Source: Leptolyngbya sp. BC1307 (GTDB taxonomy: Bacteria; Cyanobacteriota; Cyanobacteriia; Phormidesmidales; Phormidesmidaceae). From it: 38,796 bases of DNA. The stretch lies in the NCBI RefSeq assembly GCF_002286735.1, contig NZ_NRTA01000037.1, positions 1 through 38,796 on the forward strand, in the 5' to 3' direction. This document shows, in pieces, positions 1 through 9,062 of the stretch (position 1 is its first letter; every line of letters starts with the position of its first letter). The notes below the pieces were generated by a model. That model was not told the origin of the DNA, made no database searches, and saw nothing but the letters and a program-made list of their open reading frames with translations. The position numbers were made by a program, and so were the translations under genes.

Positions 1-66
1 CTTTTCATTCTTCTGTTACAACAGATTTCTCGCCCTTTGACCACTCATCGTTACTTTCCTCAATAA

Positions 67-381
67 TGCTACTTACCAGCGGTTATTGAGCTATTGCCAT
101 TCGATGACGACTATCAAGGCTTTTTTGACTTGGTGGCCAGTCAGGTGGCAGCGGCGATCGCCGCCCTCAAAAAAGCCAAACCAGATATCATCTTGAGCGA
201 TATGGGCATGCCCGATGTTGATGGCTACGCGCTGATGCGACGGGTGCGATCGCTCTCTCCTGAGCAAGGCGGAGAGATTCCAGCGATCGCCCTAACTGCC
301 TACGCCAGCAACATTAACTACCAGCAGTCAGCCGCAGCCGGATTTCAAACGCATATGGCCAAGCCCGTACCGCCTTCCTAA
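67..381 (+). pseudogene. Remnant of a GAF/receiver hybrid sensor kinase
   Basis: The reading frame runs from just after a TAA at 64-66 to the stop at 379-381. Its first part (around FFDLVASQVAAAIA) looks like the end of the GAF-type domain found before the kinase core in cyanobacterial hybrid histidine kinases. Within a few residues it passes into the middle of a receiver domain (KPDIILSDMGMPDVDGYAL, phospho-acceptor Asp in LSDMGMPD; later AIALTAYA and the KP lysine). The HisKA and HATPase domains that should lie between, the first third of the receiver and its last helix are missing. I infer an internal deletion plus truncation at both ends. There is no ATG; the only start-like codon is TTG at 94. 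It converges on, and overlaps by 4 bp, the TPR gene. An expressed product is unlikely to signal. Confidence 0.7.
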
Positions 382-1520
382 GAAGGTGCAGTCGTCGCTG
401 AAGCCGCTTCTGCCAAAAGCGCCTTGGCCTGCACAGACTGCAGCACAGGGTCAGTCAGCGCCCGCTGCTGGTAAATCTCTGGATGCAGCGCCATCGCCCG
501 CCGCCAGTACTCCATCGCCGAGCCCATATTCTCTAGTAGGGCATAGCAGCGAGCCTGCCGGTAAAAGGCAAAAGACTGATCTGGCTCAATTGAAAGCGAT
601 TTATTATAAGCCTCAATCGCCTGTGTGTAGTCGCCCATTTTCTCCAGTGCCCAGCCCAGACAAAGCCAGCTCTTATGGTCATAAGCCTGACATTGCAAAG
701 CCGCCTTAAAGCTGTCGTAAGCTTCCTGGTAGCGCTGCAAGTTCATCAGCGTCAGCCCCCGGTGGTGCCAGGCACTTGCCACGCTGGGCTCGATCTGGGT
801 GGCCTGGTCAAAGCAGTCTAGCGCTTCGGTGTGGTAGCTTAGCCGCTTTAGCAAAAATCCTTTGTAAGTCCAGCAAAGGGCGTAGTCAGGTGAGAGCGTC
901 AGCGCCTGGTCAAATTTAGCGATCGCCGCTTCATTCTTTTGCTGGTACATCAGCGCCTGACCGAGGCTCGCCCAAACCTTAGCCGAGCGTGGATTGATCT
1001 GGAGCGCTTGTTCAAAACTCTCGACCGCTTCATCCAGCCGATTCAGCTTGGTCAGCACCTTAGCGCGTCCGTACCATAGATCGTAAGACTGGCTAATTGC
1101 TAGCGTTCGGTCGTAGCTAGCCAGCGCTTCTTTGTAGCGGTCAAGCCGGTAGAGATTTTTGCTTTTACCATACATAGCTTTGAAGTAGCCAGGGGAAACT
1201 ACTAGCGCACGTTTGTAAATTTCAACAGCTTCACTATAGTATCCCAGCTGCTCTAAAACTGTGCCGTAGTTACACCAAATGCCCGGTGCATCAGACTTGT
1301 GCCGAAGAAGTCGGCTGTAGATAGCCAGCGCTTCTTGATGTCGGCCCGAGCGAGAGAGGCAATAGCCGAGGCCGTCTAAAGCCGTAATATCACCGGGCTC
1401 TGCTGCGAGTTGGCGCTCGTAGGCACTAATTTTCCGGTCAAAATTAACTTGAGTAGATGCTGTAAAAGCACCGTCGCGTGTCTGCACAGACGAAAGCTCG
1501 ATGACAATACTGTCGTCCAT
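378..1520 (-). CDS. Tetratricopeptide repeat protein
   Basis: A 380-residue protein made almost wholly of tandem 34-residue TPR units from about residue 40 to 355. Repeats are recognisable by A/Y/F spacing such as WCNYGTVLEQLGYYSEAVEIY, WASLGQALMYQQKNEAAI and WLCLGWALEKMGDYTQAIEAY. There is no signal peptide or membrane segment, so it is probably a cytoplasmic scaffold for protein-protein contacts; the partner cannot be read from sequence. It starts at ATG 1520 without an obvious Shine-Dalgarno. The 235 bp upstream separate it from the recJ stop and should hold its promoter. Sure of the fold, not of the role. Confidence 0.85.
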   Translation of the reverse strand: MDDSIVIELSSVQTRDGAFTASTQVNFDRKISAYERQLAAEPGDITALDGLGYCLSRSGRHQEALAIYSRLLRHKSDAPGIWCNYGTVLEQLGYYSEAVEIYKRALVVSPGYFKAMYGKSKNLYRLDRYKEALASYDRTLAISQSYDLWYGRAKVLTKLNRLDEAVESFEQALQINPRSAKVWASLGQALMYQQKNEAAIAKFDQALTLSPDYALCWTYKGFLLKRLSYHTEALDCFDQATQIEPSVASAWHHRGLTLMNLQRYQEAYDSFKAALQCQAYDHKSWLCLGWALEKMGDYTQAIEAYNKSLSIEPDQSFAFYRQARCYALLENMGSAMEYWRRAMALHPEIYQQRALTDPVLQSVQAKALLAEAASATTAPS

Positions 1521-1755
1521 CGTTATGTATGAGGTAGAGGTAGTTGCACAGTGTCTCGTGCTGCCACTGTCAAGCTTGATATTGACTTCAAGAAGTGACT
1601 GCTGCGGTTACATCAGTACGGCCAGCGCTATCAGCGACATACAGATACCAATGACTATTTAATCGCAGAATTTTTCCCAAATCCGGAGGCTTTCTGAGAG
1701 AGCTGGGGCAGAGTTCCCAGGCTGAAGAGCGATCGCCCTTTCCCTACGCAACGCC

Positions 1756-4700
1756 TCACTCAAGCGCAAAAATCCGGCGCAGCAGCCCGCCTTTCCCCGC
1801 CTTCCCCGCAATCAGCTGATGCAGCAATTCGTACTGCCACTGGTATAAGAAGCGCTCACGGTGAGCGGCAACGTCGCGCAGCTTGCTGATTTGATCCAGA
1901 CTAGAGGCCGCCTGCCGTCCTTTCTGGCTAAAGCAGCCTGCCATGGGATGATCCCACTGGCTAAAAAACTGGCAGAGCAGTGCGCGATCGCCGCTCGACA
2001 CCTGCCCCTGATCGGTCACTTTGACCATTTTTACACCGCCATCAGGCTGCGATCGCTGCGTTAGCTGACCCGGGGGAAACGAGCGCCACTGCTCAGCTAA
2101 AAGCTGCGGCACCCTGTCTAAAGTATGCTTATTCGCTGCTTCGAGCGGCATACCCCCTATTTCGGTGATGCCCTGAGCCTGCAAAAAATCAGCCAGATCG
2201 GCAAACAGGGGCGTCAGCACCTCGCGCTCTACCGCCAAGCTCAGCCGAATGCCCGCCTCTGAATAGTCATCAATATGGGCATCTGGCCCCCCTGTTTGTA
2301 CCAGCTGATAATTCTTATAGGCGGCCTGCAGGTCTTTTTGACTCGTCGCCTGCAAACAAAACCAAACGCTGTCGCCGACAGCGTCGCGTACCTGCTGCTT
2401 TACACCTGCTGAAGACAGTGACGGACGGCTTGTCTGCACCTGTAGCTGCTCAATCAGGGCCTCTTGTCCCTGAATGGTGCTTTCCTGCACCTGCCGCTCA
2501 GTTTCGAGCGCGGCAAACTGGCGCTGCTGCTCTGCTGAGAGGTGGGTGATTTTCTCTTCAAGCAGTTCAATCTGGGCTTGCATCGTTGCAATTTGGCCGT
2601 CTTTTTCGGACAGCAGCTCGTCTTTTTTAATCAGCAGCTGAGTTTTTTGCTTTACTTCCAAAGCACTGAGCCCAGCCCGAATCAGATTGAAATACTTCAG
2701 GTCGGCAATATCTACCGCAAGCGGTGCAGCCTCTGGCAAATACAAAAAGCCCTGCCGCTCACTCATCTGCACCACCAGCAGATGTCCTTCGCTGTTTTGA
2801 ATCGTCAGCTGACGACCGATTCCTGTCTGCTCTGGAGACTCCAGGGTGCCCTTATATCGCCGCTTGCTGTAGTAAAACTCAACGTGTAGTGAGGAACCGG
2901 GCGCAGGCAGATCGACGGCGAGGTTGCCGAGTTCCTCGGCGGGCGGCATCCCCTCGGTGGCCCAGCTTACCGGCTCGGCGGCTTCGGCGACTGCCGGATA
3001 GGGCTGAGTTGCGTCTGGCCTGGCCTGACCAATAACCGATCGCTTAACGGTATGGTCAACCTTGAAGGAAATTGAGCTGTTTGGCGCAGCAGCGGGCTTC
3101 TCGGTAAGCGATCGCTGCAGGTCCAGCGCAATCTCTTTAGCGGCCTGAGCAGCTGGAGAAACCGGTATTACTGGCTCTGCTGTCTCATCAGGTGCCGCCG
3201 TCAAGGGTGTAGAGGGCGCAGGTGACTGAGCTGACCAGGGCCGAATGCCAGATCCATCAGCGTTGACTGGCAGTGCAGACCGGACGCCCACTAGCTCTAG
3301 CTCTACGTTGCGACGCCCCTGCCACTCATTCAGGCGAATCTTATAGGCAATGTCCAGGGCGCGAGGCAGCGGGTAGTAAGTTCCCCAGCGCCAGGCGATC
3401 GCTTTCATCACCGTTTGTTCACCAGCAGGTGACGGATGGGCCACCGTCAGCTTCAAGTGGGTGCCGGTTTTACCAATCGCTTTTTGCTCAACCACCGCGA
3501 CATTTGCCGTCCAAAACACCGGGTCTGGGTTCTCAATGCCGCAGGGATGAATCCGGTCAATCTGTGTATACAGCTCCAGGTCAATACTGGCAAGCGGAGC
3601 CTGCACATCGACAGTCACCAAGGGCTTAAGATGCTCGGGCTGTAGATGCTTGCGGGCAAAATTGCTCAGCCGTGACTTCACCTGCCGCAGCTTATTGGCC
3701 GGAAAAGAAAAGCCACCCGCCGCCCGGTGACCGCCGTACCTATCGAAGAGATCATCGCAAAACTGCAGCGCCTCAAATACGTTGAACTCCGGAATACTGC
3801 GAGCTGAGCCGCGAATTTCCTTTTGAGCTTTGTCCTCATAAGTGCCAATAAAAACCGGAACGCCATAGCGCTCTACCAGACGCGAGGCGACAATGCCAAT
3901 CACCCCGTGATGCCATTCGGGCTGCACAATCACCAGCACCCGCTCGGTTTGCAGATCGAGCAAGCCCTCTGCCTGCTGCTCTTCGCACCATTCCACCGCC
4001 TGCGCCTCAATGATTTCGCACATCTGGCGGCGCAGCTTATTGGCCTCTTCGCACTGCATAGCCCGCTGCAAGGCAACGCCCACGTCTTCTGTCGTGAGTA
4101 GATCAATCACAATTTGCGGGTCGGCAATGCGGCCTACAGCGTTGATCCGGGGCCCTAGCCTGAAGCCAATCGCCTCTGGTTTGAGGGCTGTCTCCTCACT
4201 CAGACCAGCCACTTCGATCAGCGCCTGCACCCCTGGGATAGGCGACTTAGGCAGCAGCTTTAAGCCGCGCTTCACCCAGCGACGGTTTACGCCTGTCAGC
4301 GGCGCTAAGTCAGCAATGGTACCTAGCGTAAACAGCGCCAGCAGCGTGGCCGTCAGATCCTGCATCTGATCCATGCGCTGAGCTAGACAGACCGCCAAAA
4401 TATAGGCCACGCCGACGCCCGCGACGCCCTGATAGGGAGAGTCTGCGCGGATGAGTTTGGGGTTGAGAATGGCGTTAGCTGGGGGCAACCGTTCGGGAAT
4501 GTCATGATGATCAGTCAAGATCACCGTTAGGCCCAGTTCTCGGGCGCGGGCAACTGGCTCATAGGCAGCAATGCCGTTATCAACCGTGAGAATAATCGCG
4601 CCGCCAGCAGCATGAAACTCCTCAACAATGCGCTGGTTGATGCCATAGCCTTCGTCCATGCGGCTGGGAATAGCGTAGTTAACCTGAGCGCCTAAGTAGC

Positions 4701-5100
4701 GCAGCGATCGCATCAACAGCGCCGTACTGGTCATGCCATCGGCGTCATAGTCCCCGCAGATCATAATTTTCTGCTGAGCATCAATCGCTTCGACCAGCAG
4801 ATCCAGGCTATCGGCCAGATCGGGAAAATCATCCAGCGGCGAAGGCAGCAGCAGCGTCTCGGGGTCTAAAAACTCCCAAGCCTGCTCAGGGGTGTAAATG
4901 CCGCGATTGATCAGCACCTGAGCCAGCAGCGGCGAGAGCGCCGTCGCCTGAGCAATCTGCCTGGCCTGAGCCGGTTGCGCTGGGAAAATCTGCCACCGCT
5001 GGGGCGGCACCTGTCGTTGAGAAGGCAAGTCTACCTGACCTGTCAGCGCTGGGGCGATCGCATTCTCTAGATCTGGTTTCTCAATCGACTCTTCGGGCAC
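1756..5100 (-). CDS. recJ: Single-stranded-DNA-specific exonuclease RecJ, extended cyanobacterial form
   Basis: RecJ degrades single-stranded DNA 5' to 3' in recombination and mismatch repair. The DHH phosphoesterase core is clear: GDYDADG at about residues 116-122, VDNGIA near 173, TDHHD at 196-200 and the DHHA1-type YGGHRAAGGFSF motif near 470. At 1114 residues it is almost twice E. coli RecJ. The extra C-terminal half has a Pro/Ala-rich linker (about 640-740), a coiled coil rich in Glu/Gln (about 820-900) and a terminal alpha/beta region, as in other cyanobacterial RecJ proteins; the extension's function is unknown to me. It starts at GTG 5100, just after the small secreted-protein gene on the same strand. 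Catalytic motifs look intact. Confidence 0.95.
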   Translation of the reverse strand: MPEESIEKPDLENAIAPALTGQVDLPSQRQVPPQRWQIFPAQPAQARQIAQATALSPLLAQVLINRGIYTPEQAWEFLDPETLLLPSPLDDFPDLADSLDLLVEAIDAQQKIMICGDYDADGMTSTALLMRSLRYLGAQVNYAIPSRMDEGYGINQRIVEEFHAAGGAIILTVDNGIAAYEPVARARELGLTVILTDHHDIPERLPPANAILNPKLIRADSPYQGVAGVGVAYILAVCLAQRMDQMQDLTATLLALFTLGTIADLAPLTGVNRRWVKRGLKLLPKSPIPGVQALIEVAGLSEETALKPEAIGFRLGPRINAVGRIADPQIVIDLLTTEDVGVALQRAMQCEEANKLRRQMCEIIEAQAVEWCEEQQAEGLLDLQTERVLVIVQPEWHHGVIGIVASRLVERYGVPVFIGTYEDKAQKEIRGSARSIPEFNVFEALQFCDDLFDRYGGHRAAGGFSFPANKLRQVKSRLSNFARKHLQPEHLKPLVTVDVQAPLASIDLELYTQIDRIHPCGIENPDPVFWTANVAVVEQKAIGKTGTHLKLTVAHPSPAGEQTVMKAIAWRWGTYYPLPRALDIAYKIRLNEWQGRRNVELELVGVRSALPVNADGSGIRPWSAQSPAPSTPLTAAPDETAEPVIPVSPAAQAAKEIALDLQRSLTEKPAAAPNSSISFKVDHTVKRSVIGQARPDATQPYPAVAEAAEPVSWATEGMPPAEELGNLAVDLPAPGSSLHVEFYYSKRRYKGTLESPEQTGIGRQLTIQNSEGHLLVVQMSERQGFLYLPEAAPLAVDIADLKYFNLIRAGLSALEVKQKTQLLIKKDELLSEKDGQIATMQAQIELLEEKITHLSAEQQRQFAALETERQVQESTIQGQEALIEQLQVQTSRPSLSSAGVKQQVRDAVGDSVWFCLQATSQKDLQAAYKNYQLVQTGGPDAHIDDYSEAGIRLSLAVEREVLTPLFADLADFLQAQGITEIGGMPLEAANKHTLDRVPQLLAEQWRSFPPGQLTQRSQPDGGVKMVKVTDQGQVSSGDRALLCQFFSQWDHPMAGCFSQKGRQAASSLDQISKLRDVAAHRERFLYQWQYELLHQLIAGKAGKGGLLRRIFALE

Positions 5101-5149
5101 AGGACAAAATTGCTAGATCATACGATCTAATCATAGAAGATAGAAATCC

Positions 5150-5581
5150 TCAATACACTAGCACCCGCCCATCGTTGGCGACATGCACAGCGCGATCGCT
5201 ATCAAAGCCGCTAGGCAAAAACTCTATCCGCAGCGTTTGCGCATCAGGGCGATGCAGCACGGCATTCACCGCCCGGTTATCTTGACCCCAAAACACCAGA
5301 GACATATCCGGGTCTACACCCACTTGAGTCTGAATCTGAAATTCGCGCTGCGATCGCAGCCAATATAAGTCAATATCCAGCACCCGCTCCAGGTTGATCA
5401 GCCCGCTCGTGTGATTGACAAATTCAATCGTCAGCGGCTGACCTGGCATAAACCGGATTTGACCAGACTTGCACTGATAGGTACAAGCTTCTGACGCTTT
5501 GGCCCCACTTGCCAGCGGCCATATTGCCAAAGTCAGCGCGGCTACGCCAGCCCACCGCCACTTAGAAAACTGAATCGTCAT
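5150..5581 (-). CDS. Small secreted protein of unknown function
   Basis: A 143-residue protein starting at ATG 5581. It opens with a Sec signal peptide: basic MTIQFSKWRW, hydrophobic AGVAALTLAIWPLASG and an AKA-type cleavage site near residue 29, so it should be periplasmic or exported. The mature part holds two cysteines close together (CTYQC), which could form a disulfide, then a beta-rich sequence of about 110 residues with no motif I recognise. It lies 49 bp upstream of recJ on the same strand and could share its transcript. Its leader carries an 8-bp inverted repeat ending right before the start codon. Confidence 0.7.
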   Translation of the reverse strand: MTIQFSKWRWAGVAALTLAIWPLASGAKASEACTYQCKSGQIRFMPGQPLTIEFVNHTSGLINLERVLDIDLYWLRSQREFQIQTQVGVDPDMSLVFWGQDNRAVNAVLHRPDAQTLRIEFLPSGFDSDRAVHVANDGRVLVY

Positions 5582-5582
5582 C

Positions 5583-5620
5583 TGAAGGCACCTCAGCTAT
5601 CCAAGCTATTGTTGCCTTCA
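5583..5620 (-). promoter_or_regulatory. Inverted repeat in the leader of the secreted-protein gene
   Basis: TGAAGGCA (5583-5590) and its perfect complement TGCCTTCA (5613-5620) are separated by 22 bases. In the minus-strand transcript the hairpin ends one base before the ATG, and its loop side carries GAGG, the best ribosome-binding candidate. It could limit translation initiation or be a protein-binding site. The role is inferred. Confidence 0.35.
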
Positions 5621-5800
5621 TGTTGCCCACTAAGGGGATATTGGCCCCACTCCCTAACAGCCGCCATCTAACAGTCAGACTGATCGAACAGATATTGAAG
5701 CTGTACATATTGATTTAGACAAGTAGCGTGGGAACTATAGCAATGCGTTGTATTGACAGCTATATTAGCGCTGTAATTGCTGAATGGGAGTCACCAGTTT

Positions 5801-6841
5801 ATGGCCAACGGCGTATATATTTTAGCCAACGATGTTGTCCTCGATCAGTTGATTGCTTTGATCAACAGCATTGAGCAAAACATCGGCAAGCACTTGCCCA
5901 TTTGCGTCGTGCCTTACGATGACAATACCGAGCGGGCCAGAACCGCAACTCAGCGCTACCCGCAAGTGCAGTGGTTTGATGACGCAGCTATCCTGACTAA
6001 ATGGGAGACCTTTGCCACCCAAATCTGGCAGGCGCATCCGACTGCTTTGGAAGCTTGGGCTCAGCGCGGCGTTAACGGCGTTAACCGTATGGGCATGCAC
6101 CGCCGGTTTTGCTGCTTTGATGGGCCTTTTGATCGGTTCATCTACCTAGATGCCGACATCCTAGCGATGAATTCGTTTGACCAGTTGTTTGACAGTTTAG
6201 ACGACCACGACTTTGTCACTTACGATTTTCAGTATAAAGATCTCAGCCATGTTTATGATGTTACAGCGGCTAATCTGACCCAGGTGTTTGAGGGCGATCG
6301 CCTGGAGACAGAGATCTTCTGTGCGGGCCTCTATGCCTCCAAAAAAGGCGTTTTCACCGATAAAATCCTGGCAGATTTGCTAGCTCACCTGCAGGCAGGC
6401 GAGGCCAGCATCCTTTACTACCACGGGCCTGATCAGGCCATTTTGAACTACATGGTAATGAAGTCCGGCATTAAAGCGGCTAACCTAGCACGGGTGCTAC
6501 CCACTGAAAAACGTACTGGCTGCTGCGTTACCTCACCTCACTTCGAAGAGAGAAACCATATCCTGTTTGACCATCAAAAACAGCTGACCTATTTGCACTA
6601 CATCGGGGTTGGCTCTCACTTCTTCCAACGGCTGTGTGCCGGAGAAAATATTCTCTTGCCCTACCGAGACTTATTTTTGCACTATCGCTATCTCTACGAA
6701 GCTGAACAACCTCAGTTCGTAGGGCAACCAGTAGACTACATGCAGCTTAAGTTAAGCAACCGGCAGCGACTCTCTCAATCCGTAGGGCAATTGGTCACAG
6801 CCTTCAAAAAGGCTATTTTCCTCCGCCCAGTCAGCCCGTAG
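5801..6841 (+). CDS. Glycosyltransferase-like protein, Npun_R2821/Npun_R2822 type
   Basis: A 346-residue soluble protein related to GT-A fold sugar transferases. It begins with a Rossmann-like strand (GVYILANDVVLDQLIALINS) and carries the metal/nucleotide-sugar binding motif LDADI at about residues 116-120 (Asp-x-Asp). A conserved YYHGPDQAILNYM segment follows around 205-220. The family is common in cyanobacteria, but donor and acceptor are unknown. I chose ATG 5801, which has GGGAG 10 bases upstream, over an in-frame TTG at 5777. It is transcribed divergently from the secreted-protein gene and stands alone, so the neighbourhood does not suggest a pathway. Confidence 0.8.
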   Translation: MANGVYILANDVVLDQLIALINSIEQNIGKHLPICVVPYDDNTERARTATQRYPQVQWFDDAAILTKWETFATQIWQAHPTALEAWAQRGVNGVNRMGMHRRFCCFDGPFDRFIYLDADILAMNSFDQLFDSLDDHDFVTYDFQYKDLSHVYDVTAANLTQVFEGDRLETEIFCAGLYASKKGVFTDKILADLLAHLQAGEASILYYHGPDQAILNYMVMKSGIKAANLARVLPTEKRTGCCVTSPHFEERNHILFDHQKQLTYLHYIGVGSHFFQRLCAGENILLPYRDLFLHYRYLYEAEQPQFVGQPVDYMQLKLSNRQRLSQSVGQLVTAFKKAIFLRPVSP

Positions 6842-6950
6842 CCTTTGGGACTAGCTTCTCTAAGCCCTCTACCTGCATGTCCTCAGTTAGTGTCTCAGCT
6901 CAGCCCGCAGCCGTCTAGCCCAACCGAAAACGATTAAGCTTCGGCAGGTC

Positions 6951-7721
6951 TTACCAGGGCAAACGACTGCCATCCCACGAAAAAAAAGCGCCGTTATCTT
7001 GCGGCGTAACGCCCGAGAGCACCGTGATTAGCTGAGAAACCGTCCGCTCTGTAGAAAAGAGTTTTTCCGGTGGGACGCCGCGCTGAAAGGGTTGGGAGAG
7101 CTGGGTGTCGGTCGTCCCCGGGTGCAGCATCACAATCGTTGTCCGAGGGCTACGACGGCTGTATTCTATAGCAGCCGTCTTTAAAAACATATTAAGGGCA
7201 GCTTTAGAGGCCCGATAGCCATACCAACCGCCTAGACGATTGTCGCCAATGCTGCCAATTTTGGCGGAGATAGTGGCAAAGAGACTGGGTTCTGCATGTT
7301 TGAGTGCAGGCATCAGATGCTTTGCCAGCAGTACCGGGCCAATGCTATTGACCTGGAAATAGCGCAGCAGATTGTCAGCATTTAGCTGGCGCAGGGCTTT
7401 TTCGGGCTGCTGCTGATCGCTGTGCAGCAGCCCCACGCAATTAACCACCAGATGGAGCTGAGGCACCCACGCTTGAATTTTGCCGATGCCAGTGGCAATC
7501 TGCGCCTCATCAGTGAGATCCATCGCTACGCAGTGCAGTCGCTGAGAATGCTGGTCGGCGAGGGTAAATAGCTCAGCAGCGGTCTGTTCACGGCGATAGG
7601 TCGCAAACAGGTGAGTAACGCGGCTCTCTTGCAATAGCTGCTTGACAAATTCTAATCCGATGCCCTGAGTCGCTCCGACCACCAGGGCGTTAACAGCGGG
7701 CACAGCGGGCAATAGAGTCAT
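6951..7721 (-). CDS. Short-chain dehydrogenase/reductase (SDR)
   Basis: A 256-residue NAD(P)-dependent oxidoreductase of the classical SDR type. The cofactor-binding motif is VVGATQGIGLEF near the N-terminus, followed by VNCVGLLHS (the NNAG-like element). The catalytic triad region is SAKIGSIGDNRLGGWYGYRASKAAL, with Ser and the YxxxK Tyr and Lys. A GATQGIG motif and a short C-terminal part resemble the C-factor/CsgA-like SDRs. ATG 7721 is preferred over a TTG at 7799, because the upstream extension is low-complexity and would overlap the preceding response regulator. The gap to that regulator is 58 bp on the same strand, so co-transcription is possible. Substrate unknown. Confidence 0.88.
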   Translation of the reverse strand: MTLLPAVPAVNALVVGATQGIGLEFVKQLLQESRVTHLFATYRREQTAAELFTLADQHSQRLHCVAMDLTDEAQIATGIGKIQAWVPQLHLVVNCVGLLHSDQQQPEKALRQLNADNLLRYFQVNSIGPVLLAKHLMPALKHAEPSLFATISAKIGSIGDNRLGGWYGYRASKAALNMFLKTAAIEYSRRSPRTTIVMLHPGTTDTQLSQPFQRGVPPEKLFSTERTVSQLITVLSGVTPQDNGAFFSWDGSRLPW

Positions 7722-7779
7722 AGTACCAAAGAGCAAAAGCGTCCTGAGCCTAACACGTTTACTCTGCTGGCGAGCGGGG

Positions 7780-8301
7780 CTAGGCGGTGGCCACAGCAAT
7801 CATCTGGCGGCATTTTTCTTCGGCAATCTGGCGGGCTTGCGTGGCTTCTTCTAACTGCTGCTGCTGAGTTTGGATCAGCGCCTGCTGGGCCTGTAGCTGT
7901 AAGCTTTGCTGACGCATTTTTAGCTGGTTTTTAACCCGAGCTAAGACCTCTGCCGGGTGAAATGGTTTGTTGATATAGTCGGCGGCACCGACTTCAAACG
8001 CCTTGACCTTATCAAAGGTGAGGTCTAGCGCGCTGAGAAAAATGATCGGAATGTCTTGAGTTTGGGGGTTAGCTTTGAGCCGCTGGCAGACTTCGTAGCC
8101 GTCCATATCAGGCATCATAATATCGAGCAAAATCAGGTCGGGCTGAAAGCGCGGTACATTGCTAAGGGCCATGCTCCCGTCAGGGGCTCTCTTTACTTCG
8201 TAGCCTTCTGCCATTAGCAGGCTAGCGAGCAGCCGAAGGTTTTCTAGCAAATCATCGACGACCAATATTTTGAAGCTTTCGCGCTGTGCTTCGCTCTCCA
8301 T
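7780..8301 (-). CDS. Response regulator: receiver domain plus C-terminal coiled coil
   Basis: A 173-residue protein with one CheY-like receiver domain: acidic pair in ILVVDD, phospho-acceptor Asp in LILLDIMMPDMDGYE, Ser/Thr in IIFLSAL and the Lys in YINKPFHP. After it comes a Gln/Glu/Ala-rich helix of about 50 residues likely to form a coiled coil. In larger cyanobacterial proteins this linker leads to a kinase or cyclase domain, but here the protein simply ends. It may act as a phosphorylatable dimer or be the remaining front of a longer regulator. ATG 8301, with AAGG just upstream, is favoured over a TTG at 8322. The partner kinase may be the hybrid kinase nearby, which is inference. Confidence 0.88.
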   Translation of the reverse strand: MESEAQRESFKILVVDDLLENLRLLASLLMAEGYEVKRAPDGSMALSNVPRFQPDLILLDIMMPDMDGYEVCQRLKANPQTQDIPIIFLSALDLTFDKVKAFEVGAADYINKPFHPAEVLARVKNQLKMRQQSLQLQAQQALIQTQQQQLEEATQARQIAEEKCRQMIAVATA

Positions 8302-8642
8302 AGCCTTCGCTACCCATGACAAGAATGTTTTGTGGTACTAGTATTCCCAGTTTGGGGGCTGGGTTCATCAGCAGTCATCAATGTTCGTTGATACGTATAA
8401 GGTGGGCAACCTGCTATAAAAGATTTACTGGCAGGGCGACAAGAAAGGTATTAAAAGGGCGGTGTCTTCATAACTTGAAAGGATAGGGATCGGCTGATTG
8501 CCGTCTCAATAGAGCGTTTACGCTAGCGATCGCTGGTTGAAGTGGCGGCGAGCAAAGCTAGATTATGGATTAATTTGTATTTTTTTCGGTCTATTTATAT
8601 TTTATTTTCAGATCTTTTGGTCGTTGTTGAGGAGTCTCGCTT
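8302..8642. other. Intergenic region between two divergent response regulators
   Basis: About 340 bp without a credible gene. It must hold both promoters. Visible items: a short inverted repeat CCCAG/CTGGG at 8346-8350 and 8359-8363, one HIP1 GCGATCGC near 8526, a very AT-rich tract at about 8563-8612, and the Shine-Dalgarno GAGGAG at 8629-8634 for the downstream gene. I see no defined operator. Confidence 0.5.
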
Positions 8643-9062
8643 GTGAATATTTTGATGGTTGAAGATGACTATCTGCTGGGCCGAAGTACTGCCCGGCTGC
8701 TAGAAAAACTAGGCAACCACAAAGTTAGGCTGACTCACAAAGCGGAGGATGTCTTCAAGCACTGCCGATCAGGGCTGATAGATCTGGTGATTATGGATGT
8801 GAACCTGCCGGGGACGTTTTGGCAGGGGAAAGAAGTGACTGGGGTGGAGCTATCTTTTTTGCTGAAGTCGCAGACGGAGACGGCTCAGCTACCGATTGTA
8901 TTGCTGACGGCCTATGCGACCTATAACAATCAATCTCGCCTGCTGAGCGATGCGCTAGCGGACCATCTCTGTACTAAGCCAATTACTGACTACGATGCTT
9001 TTCTCGCCCTTTTAGACCGGGTGAGCGGTGGCGATCAAGAGGCTGCTTTTTCTGCTTCTTGA
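8643..9062 (+). CDS. Single-domain response regulator
   Basis: A 139-residue CheY-like protein with nothing but a receiver domain: EDD acidic pocket at residues 7-9, phospho-acceptor Asp in LVIMDVNLPG, Thr in VLLTAYA and Lys in CTKPI. An insert around GTFWQGKEVTG lengthens the loop after the acceptor Asp. It starts at GTG 8643, with GAGGAG eight bases upstream. Its last 28 bp overlap the end of the hybrid histidine kinase coming from the other strand, so mRNA tails would be complementary. It could receive phosphate from that kinase, but orphan response regulators of this type are common and the pairing is inference. Confidence 0.88.
   Translation: MNILMVEDDYLLGRSTARLLEKLGNHKVRLTHKAEDVFKHCRSGLIDLVIMDVNLPGTFWQGKEVTGVELSFLLKSQTETAQLPIVLLTAYATYNNQSRLLSDALADHLCTKPITDYDAFLALLDRVSGGDQEAAFSAS

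Noticed and set aside
7722-7799. Upstream TTG start for the SDR gene
   Set aside because: It adds a Pro/Arg-rich stretch overlapping the preceding regulator; ATG 7721 precedes the conserved first strand.
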